The notes under the pieces: model-generated | Database searches by the model: none | What the model was told of the DNA's origin: nothing | The model's input: only the letters and a program-made list of their open reading frames with translations | In this document: positions 57,450 through 64,000 of the stretch, in pieces | Position numbering within the stretch: position 1 is the stretch's first letter | How the letters are laid out: each line of letters begins with the position of its first letter | Position numbers and translations under genes: made by a program | Source of the DNA: Aphrophora alni | Lineage: Eukaryota > Arthropoda > Insecta > Hemiptera > Aphrophoridae | DNA: 64,000 nucleotides | NCBI GenBank assembly: GCA_963513935.1 | Contig: OY740774.1 | Span: forward strand, 93,302,861-93,366,860 | Reading direction: 5' to 3'

Positions 57450-58841
57450 TAGAGGAGAAGGTCCAAATACGGGCTACTACTTTTGTTTCAGTTTGTACGG
57501 TCATGTCTATACACACTTTTGAGATTTGACACATTATATTGTGTTTTTAATATGTTTTCTACATAGTATTAAGTTAAAATATTTTACAAGATATTTTACA
57601 GCTTTCAAATTACAATTTTAAAAGAAAAGTGCAATTGATGCCTTTTGAAAGTGTGGTCTAAATACGGGCTACCCTTACAAAATACTAAAAACTAGGTAAA
57701 TTAAAGACAATAGAGTGAAGGAAAACTTTCTTTTACTAAAATAAATGCTTAATTACATTAAAAAGTTTGTAAATAGTTAAAAATTATTTTTTTAAATATC
57801 ATAAAAAAATTCAATAACACTTATTTTAGGATTGAAATAACTTTATACAAATTAAAAACATAAAAAAGGTTAAAACTACATACCATATTTATGTAAACAG
57901 TCTATTTACAAAAGTCACATATGTATATATCGTTTTCTGCACCAGCACCATCGCTATGTGCCCACATAGTACACTGAAAACACATCACCCAAAATTCTGG
58001 GTGGGAAGTGGATGATGAAGGTTTTGTCAGAGTATGGTCTGGGGTCTTTGGTGTTGTGGTGCATGTTTTTTTCGTCTTCAAGCTCGGGCGCTATAAAATC
58101 TGCATTAGAGAAAATATTCTTATTCAGTGTAAAAATGCCAGTGGCTCTAAACCCATTCACGGCTATCTCTTCATTCTGGACTCGGAGACACGCCAAATAG
58201 TTCCATAATATCATATGGTGTTACAGGTCTCATAGAATGTCGGAGCGATTGTCTTATTTCCTCACTGTAAAATGCTTTCAATAGAGACACAAAGGTCTTG
58301 TCTAATGGCTGGACACAGCTTTTTACACTTTGAAATATATTTAGGTTTAGTTCGGGGCATTCTGAAATAAAAAACACCACATTTTGTCTAACTTTTTCAA
58401 AAAATGGTCTAATTACAGGCTAGCCTATATTTAGACCACGTGTGGTAGCCCGTATTTAGACCAGTCGTTAGAGACACTTTTGAGGGTTGGCAGCCATTAC
58501 CAAGCTATGTTATCTGTTAAATAACGTATGGTAAATGAAGCTAATAGCATCAGTAACAAAGTGTGTATTATAAAATAACTGTAAGTTTAGTGGATTTGTG
58601 TAGAAAAAATGAAGTATACATACGTTTATAACTTTTCAAATAACAAAACCAGCAGAACAACACGTTTTTATAACACTAAGTCAATACCACTAAGCTTCCA
58701 AACACCAAATACTCACAATCTCTTTCTTTGTTCAAAAGGAACAATTTCACATTATTTTTACCAGATTTCACCACCTACTTCACAGTAAACGTCCACTAGC
58801 CCGCATTTAGACCATAGCCCTTATTTGGACCTTCTACTCTA
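57450..58841 (-). mobile_element. Pogo-like DNA transposon with TIRs and TA target duplication
   Basis: The 25-bp TIRs GAGGAGAAGGTCCAAATACG.. (from 57452) and, reversed from 58839, GAGTAGAAGGTCCAAATAAG.. match at 23 of 25 positions. They are flanked by TA on both sides (57450-57451 and 58840-58841), the target used by pogo/Tc1-mariner elements. The motif GGTCTAAATACGGGCTA or close variants recurs internally at about 57655, 58406, 58427, 58445 and 58796 in both orientations. The interior encodes only the C-terminal part of a pogo/Tigger transposase, so it is an internally deleted, non-autonomous copy of 1,388 bp. Confidence 0.82.
57954..58380 (-). pseudogene. Pogo/Tigger-type transposase C-terminal fragment
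   Basis: The minus-strand frame from 58380 gives CVQPLDKTFVSLLKAFYSEE and [13 protein letters not shown], the usual segment around the QPLD block that follows the last catalytic residue in DDE_1 transposases. After a 1-base frameshift near 58175 the next frame gives [20 protein letters not shown] and DFIAPE, the typical C-terminal NGFRxTGIxPLN...F wording. The CENP-B-like HTH and the earlier catalytic blocks are absent. Confidence 0.75.
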
Positions 58842-61094
58842 CGTTCAAAAGCGTGGACTGATGTTAACGAAATTGGTATGTGGGCATATTTTGATTCAAA
58901 ATTTAGGTGTAGGTGTCATAAGAATAAATTAAAACTACTATTTTCACAAAATGGGTTGAAACGATTTCGATTGAATTTTTCTCCAATATAGATTACGTTA
59001 AAAACTAAAAAAATTTCACCGTAATTATCAAAACTCGATTTTAATCAAATTCGATATTCACTTTTTGATTGACAACTGATTGGTGATTTTAATTTTGTTT
59101 TAACAATGCATGAAGTGAGAAAGTGTGTGCAATGTTTTTTCACCTTTTATTTTGGTTAGTAATTTAGGTTTGTTTCCAGAGTAGAGTTTTAAATAATTTG
59201 TAATCATCTATAAATGAATTTGTTAAAATATACTCAAACATTAGACCCCTTGGAGATCCTAGTTTTAGTTAGGAAAACTGATATACCAAGACTTGGTGTA
59301 ACAAAATAACCTACATTCTCCGGTAGTTTTTATTACATTACAAACTGCTGTATGTTGGTAAAATGATGGTAAGAGCCTTACCTTGTTTTTTAGCTCAGAT
59401 TAAGTTCTCGAAATGGCTACCATTTTCTTCTTGGCAGAAGTAGATTCAGGGCTCAAAAGCATGTTGTACATTTCGTAACATTTCCGGTGTAATTATTAAC
59501 GTAAAATTCACAATTCGATTGGTCGCTTTGTTGGGTAGGATGAACTTAGAGACCTCAAGTTTGCGTCATTATTCTTATTTTTAAAAGGCCTTTAAAATTA
59601 GAATAATAGCAACTCAATAGGGGTTGCTAATTAAAATTCTTGACTTACCCCCAAACTACCCCATTTTGGGAGTAAGGGTTGAAAATGTTGATACTTCAAA
59701 AAACTCCTCCTTTGGTTATCTAAACTTTCCCCAAAGCAAATCTGTCTATTTCCATTAATAAAAAAAATATAATAAGGGGGGGGGGGACTTTAAGGACACT
59801 TGGTATTTATACCAAAGAGTTAGTTTTATTTAACAAGTATTTCTATAACAATTCTCGTGTTTCACTCTGTTTGAACAATACATCAGTTACGGTACTACTC
59901 TTAATACGTCAATTGTTCAAAGTTAATCATCAAACTGTTTCCATACTCTTCTAACAACCCGTATATTTTCAAAGTAAATATTTTAAACCCTACACATAAT
60001 GACTAAAACAGTGCACAAACTTTCTCACTCAGCAATTAACAAAACCAAATAAAAAAGAAACGAAACTAATCGTCGCCAAAAATATCATTTCTGTAAGTGT
60101 CATTCAAAACGTAAAAATTAACTAAAACACCCACTTTGAACAAATTAAATAAGAGTTTAAACTAGTTTCGCTTGTGCCATAAACACATCTTCAGTGTGAA
60201 TTGTATTTGCTTTTAGTGACGGCGCGGTTCGTTTTCATTTTTCAATAAAATTTTAACGAAATCGGTAGAAGCGTTTTTGAGAAATTAAGTATTTTATAAG
60301 AACACCACGGACGATCTTTGCTTTTCATAAAACTCAAGGATCAACATTTTTGGAGGTGTTTGAACACTTAAGGGATAAAATTGATCAAAATTTGATCAAA
60401 ATCATTAGAGCCAATTACTTTACTCATCACATAATTATTTTTATACTATGTATATGCAAGAAAATAAAAAGTTACTAATGATCTATCTATTTCAAATTAC
60501 AAAATCGTTTTTAAAATGACTAACCCAAAATGGCAAATAATGTACCTGTAATTAATTTGTACTAAATATGTACACAGTTTAATTTGATCCCAAAATTATT
60601 TATTTGATCATTTAATTTAAAGATACGTTTACATTTAAATTAAATTTATCGCAAATATAATCAAACCTTTAAAACTACATTTCGTTACGAAATGATCCTG
60701 AGGTAGACAATTAAATTCTCCCCAACCCCCACTCACTACAGTTCTACCGCGAACTCCCAGATTGTCTGATCGGTTCAGTACACACTCAATGTTCTGGGTT
60801 GGCAGGATCAAAGAGCGACCCTTCTCTGCTCAGCTTCACCAGGCAGATTGTTCTACAACACAAAACGAACTCCAGGGTTTTGTTTAATGAAGATCAGTTT
60901 TACTCTATCACACGGTACAGAGAGATCCTGTAATGGCGATCCAATGGAATTCAATATTAACCTGGATTTAGGATATTTGATTATAAGGCATTGAAATGAA
61001 AGGGCTATAACTAATTGTGTTGCTTTATATATTTACAAATCGTAATATTTAAGTAAAAGATAATTAGACAAATATAACATCGATTTAAATCATT

Positions 61095-61126
<32 letters not shown>

Positions 61127-61671
61127 AATAAAAAAAAAAATTTTAAAAAAAACCACTTTCAATAATTTGTATAGAAAATGTAAACCAATAGATAACATAT
61201 TTTGTGTTAAGAATATATAAAATGTATTTGCAATACATACAAAATTTCAATTCAGACATTTTATATTGTTTTTCATGGGAAAATACCTGGAGATATGAAA
61301 TAGATATTTAAAAAACACTGAATTCAAATTTATAAAACTATATTTAATCACGACTATATTTCCATTTAAAAATTGACTCGAAAAACGAAAGTTTTTTAAC
61401 GTCAAAATGTGTAGCAATAAGGTATAAAATTCATTTGGTTCGAAATAGATTTAAAAAAAAATGAAAATCTTAGAAATCCACATTTACAAATGATTACTTA
61501 TAAAGTGAAATGTCGCCAATATTCAAATAACTTTGAACACACAGATAAGAGGGGAAAAAAAACCCCGCAAGCTTATGCAACTCGAAAATATTCATCACTG
61601 TGCCCCCGAACTATATGATTCAAACCAAATATGTCAAAAAGTGAAAAAGAACTGTTGACGCCGACCTACTT
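58842..61671. other. Anonymous DNA with a GC-richer island
   Basis: A G run lies at 59777-59786 and a (TA)n run at 61101-61125. 60717-60960 is GC-richer than its surroundings and might be an untranslated exon or promoter, but no frame is convincing. No gene is supported. Confidence 0.4.
60150..60199 (-). ncRNA. Hammerhead-like fossil (minus strand)
   Basis: On the minus strand: CTGAAGA (60194-60188), a loose stem II (GTG/CAC), GAAA (60169-60166) and the palindrome ACTAGT. Stem I does not pair. Weak on its own. Confidence 0.28.
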
Positions 61672-62126
61672 TTGAAAATTGCGTATATCTGTGAACTTTT
61701 TAATAATCTGTTATTAAGAAAATCTAGTATTATAATTAAATAATATTTCAAGTGAAAAATATACATTCTAGACTGGGAATTGAATCCAGAACCTAAGGAG
61801 CCAATGTTCCTGGGTTCAATTCCCAGTCTAGGATGTATATTTTTTATTTGAAATATTATTTAATTGTAATACTAGTTGGGATAAAAAGCGTATAATTTTG
61901 AAAATTGCGTATATCTATGAACTTTTTAATAATCTGTTATTAAAAAAGCTAGTATTATAATTAAATAATATTTCAAGTGGAAAATATACTACCTAGACTT
62001 TGAATTGAACCTTGGACCTAAGGAACCAAAGTTCCAGGGTTCAATTCCCAGTCTAGGATGTATTTTTTTTTATTTGAAATACTATTTAATTATAATACTA
62101 GTTGGGATAAAAAAGCGTATAAATCC
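61672..62126 (+). repeat. 226-bp tandem duplication of a foldback with T-arm-like hairpin
   Basis: TTGAAAATTGCGTATATCT begins at 61672 and 61898. Each unit contains a long foldback (61724-61875 and 61949-62101) starting CTAGTATTATAATTAAATAA and ending with its reverse complement; the arms pair almost to the centre, leaving a loop of about 13 bases. The inner part reads CTGGGTTCAATTCCCAG (61810-61826), a 5-bp stem with a 7-base TTCAATT loop identical in form to a tRNA T arm and matching the Pol III B-box pattern GWTCRANNC. In the second unit one stem pair is lost (62035-62051). No A box or full cloverleaf was found. Confidence 0.85.
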
Positions 62127-63679
62127 AAAATGAAAATTCATTCAAAAGTCCAAACAAGCACTGTGACGATATTTACTATACGAAAAGAAGGATTTGTCGA
62201 ACCACAAAACAAGAAACAAAACTAAGAATGTAATAAATTTAGTATGTTTGTTATAAAATACCCTTTTGTACATTTCGAACCATCCACAGAGATAAACAGC
62301 TTAACTAAACGTAAACCTAAATCTAAGTTCCAAGTATCGCTCCCTTCCGTTCTTAACCGACCAATCACAAAGAGGCACGACTCGGATTTGGAAGAGTCTA
62401 TGCTCTTGACAAAATGCACGTAAGGGTATTTTAATAAACATATTTATTATAATCTTAATTTTGTTTCTCGTTTTAAGGTTCGGGAAAATCGTTGTAATCT
62501 TTATTAAAAAGCATTTGCATAATTTTTAATAACCCCACTGTTTATCTTTAAATAGTTTATTTACTGTACAATTGAGCACAAACCTATAATATTTCTTCTA
62601 TTTTTATTAGCACAAATTTTTGTAAATGGGTTACCTGTTGTTTTATCGCCTATGTTTTCGGGCCGTGAAAAAAAATAAGCGTGTTTGTTTGCCCCCACTT
62701 CACTTCAATTTATCTTATTGTTCACTTATCGAAAAGGACAAATGTTTCTATTAAAAAAAGATAATTATCAGGAAACTACTTACCTCTATAGAAACGCAAA
62801 TAGAACAGCAGTGTGAATAATATTATTTATTTTATTATTTAAATTTGAGAAAACCTCAGGCAAAATAATTGTTTTCTTACAATGACACATCACACACACA
62901 ATATAAAACCTCGTACTCTTGAAAACACAGTATTTCCAACCATGTGATTACTTGTCACACATTTGGAAAGCAATACCTTACTGTTCATTTCAATACTTCT
63001 CTTGACAAAACAGAATACAGTATAGATCTGCTTAAATGAGAGTTGTTCGCTAACATCAACAAAAGTCTAAGACTTTCTTCTTCCAGACTTTCATTTCAAT
63101 GTTTGCTTTGCCTACAACTACAACAGATATCAGCAAGAAGCAATAAAGTGTAAGGGTTTGATGGAACCCGTTTTATTGTTTTACGTCATACTCTATTCAA
63201 ATCTGGAATTTTATGATGGGTGAGGAAAATTTTATTCGTGAAGAGGTGTTGAAGAAAATATTTTAATTTTACTTGATTAACGAGAGACACATATCTATTA
63301 ATGTAGTTGACATTAAACATTTAATGTTATTGTCTTCATAATTGAAAATGTAATTTATTGTATTGTTTACTTCCAGTCTATATTTATTAGCAATTGAGAT
63401 AAAGATTTAATGAATCGAAATATTTTCTAACCATCGACCTTTTTTATATTTATAATTCTTCTTCTTATTATTATTTTTTTTAATAATAAAAATTAAATTA
63501 AATTAAAATTAAAAAACAGAAATCTAGCCCTTTGGTAAAAATGAATATTAAAACAAAACTAGTCGTTTCCAGTTATGAATTTTTTAACAGTTTTGAATAA
63601 TAAGCGACTGAAGCAAAACTTCCTTAGCGATTTCAATATATAGTTGACACACATCAACAATAACTCTGTTTATCTCAAA
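62127..63679. other. Anonymous AT-rich DNA
   Basis: The minus-strand frame at 62222-62419 (65 codons) carries no domain. Nothing else is supported. Confidence 0.45.
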
Positions 63680-64000
63680 TTTTTAGTTTTGAGAAATTAC
63701 AACACAACTTGAATCAACACAAATAAATTAAGCACTAAATAATAAGGTAATCTAAAAATTATTTTAAACTGTTGTTATAAATCCCCTAATGAAACAATTA
63801 AATATAAGGTAATTGAGAATTTAATCCGTTTAATTTTGCGAGATGTATCCAATCAATCACAACACAATGTGAATCCCCACAAATAAAGTAAGCACTGAAT
63901 AATAAGTTAACCTAAAAATTATTTTAAACTCCTGTTATAAATTCCCTAATAAAACAATTAAATATAACGATTTGAGAATTTAAACCGTTTAAATTTGCGA
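63680..64000 (+). repeat. Tandem repeat, 160-bp period, open at right edge
   Basis: ACAACACAA-TGAATC-ACAC at 63699 recurs at 63859. The two units share AATAATAAG-TAA-CTAAAAATTA, TTTTAAACT, GTTATAAAT and AACAATTAAATATAA at an offset of 160 bp, about 88% alike. The second unit runs off the window, so the array length is unknown. Confidence 0.88.

Noticed and set aside
1..64000. Complete host tRNA, rRNA or multi-exon protein gene
   Set aside because: None found by eye on either strand. The only exon-like candidate is the short frame at 50493.

Overview
This is a gene-poor, AT-rich (roughly two thirds A+T) eukaryotic window with no complete host protein-coding gene that I can support. The mix of repeats points to an arthropod, most likely an insect, possibly a hemipteran: a Penelope-like element with hammerhead ribozymes, mariner-type transposases of the DUF4817-associated family, CR1/Jockey-like LINE debris, Helitron-like ends, and short TTAGG-like strings. 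The species assignment is inference only.

Layout. 1-6655 is a satellite array of about 38 monomers of 175 or 180 bp, open at the left window edge. 6656-14869 is mostly anonymous AT-rich DNA with one short Helitron-like element and a long palindrome in a TA tract. 14870-16560 is a decayed LINE. 16965-17560 is a dispersed repeat (family A) interrupted by a U-turned hammerhead fragment. 19330-20063 carries Helitron-like ends. 21735-23922 is a Penelope-like retroelement (reverse transcriptase plus GIY-YIG endonuclease, pseudogenised). It is bounded by inverted copies of a hammerhead-ribozyme terminal repeat and a 12-bp target duplication. 24891-25032 is a solitary 122-bp hammerhead cassette with its own 10-bp target duplication.

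26740-30400 holds a second family A copy, a 136-bp minisatellite and a dead mariner transposase. 35313-36960 and 41165-42010 are related dispersed repeats (family B), the first with LINE debris in between. 37887-40440 is a 30-bp/90-bp higher-order minisatellite. It abuts a dispersed repeat (family C) whose other copy, inverted at 44945-45310, contains what looks like a single unexpanded unit. 45480-48980 contains family A copy 3, a second mariner relic (minus strand) and a 784-bp hAT-type non-autonomous element. At 50493 there is a short signal-peptide-like reading frame, the best candidate for a host exon. 51572-52010 is another Penelope relic, 54068-54330 a foldback element, 57450-58841 a pogo-like transposon with clear TIRs, and 61672-62126 a duplicated foldback with a tRNA T-arm-like hairpin. 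63680-64000 is the start of a 160-bp tandem repeat that runs off the right edge.

The most interesting theme is the hammerhead ribozyme. Four copies of one sequence family (one intact, two nearly intact, one truncated) lie between 17.2 and 25.1 kb. Several weaker CTGANGA...GAAA fossils occur at 18.7, 33.1, 41.9, 43.3, 52.0, 54.1-54.3 and 60.2 kb. Together they suggest repeated seeding of this locus by ribozyme-bearing retroelements, including a very small mobile unit that is little more than the ribozyme.
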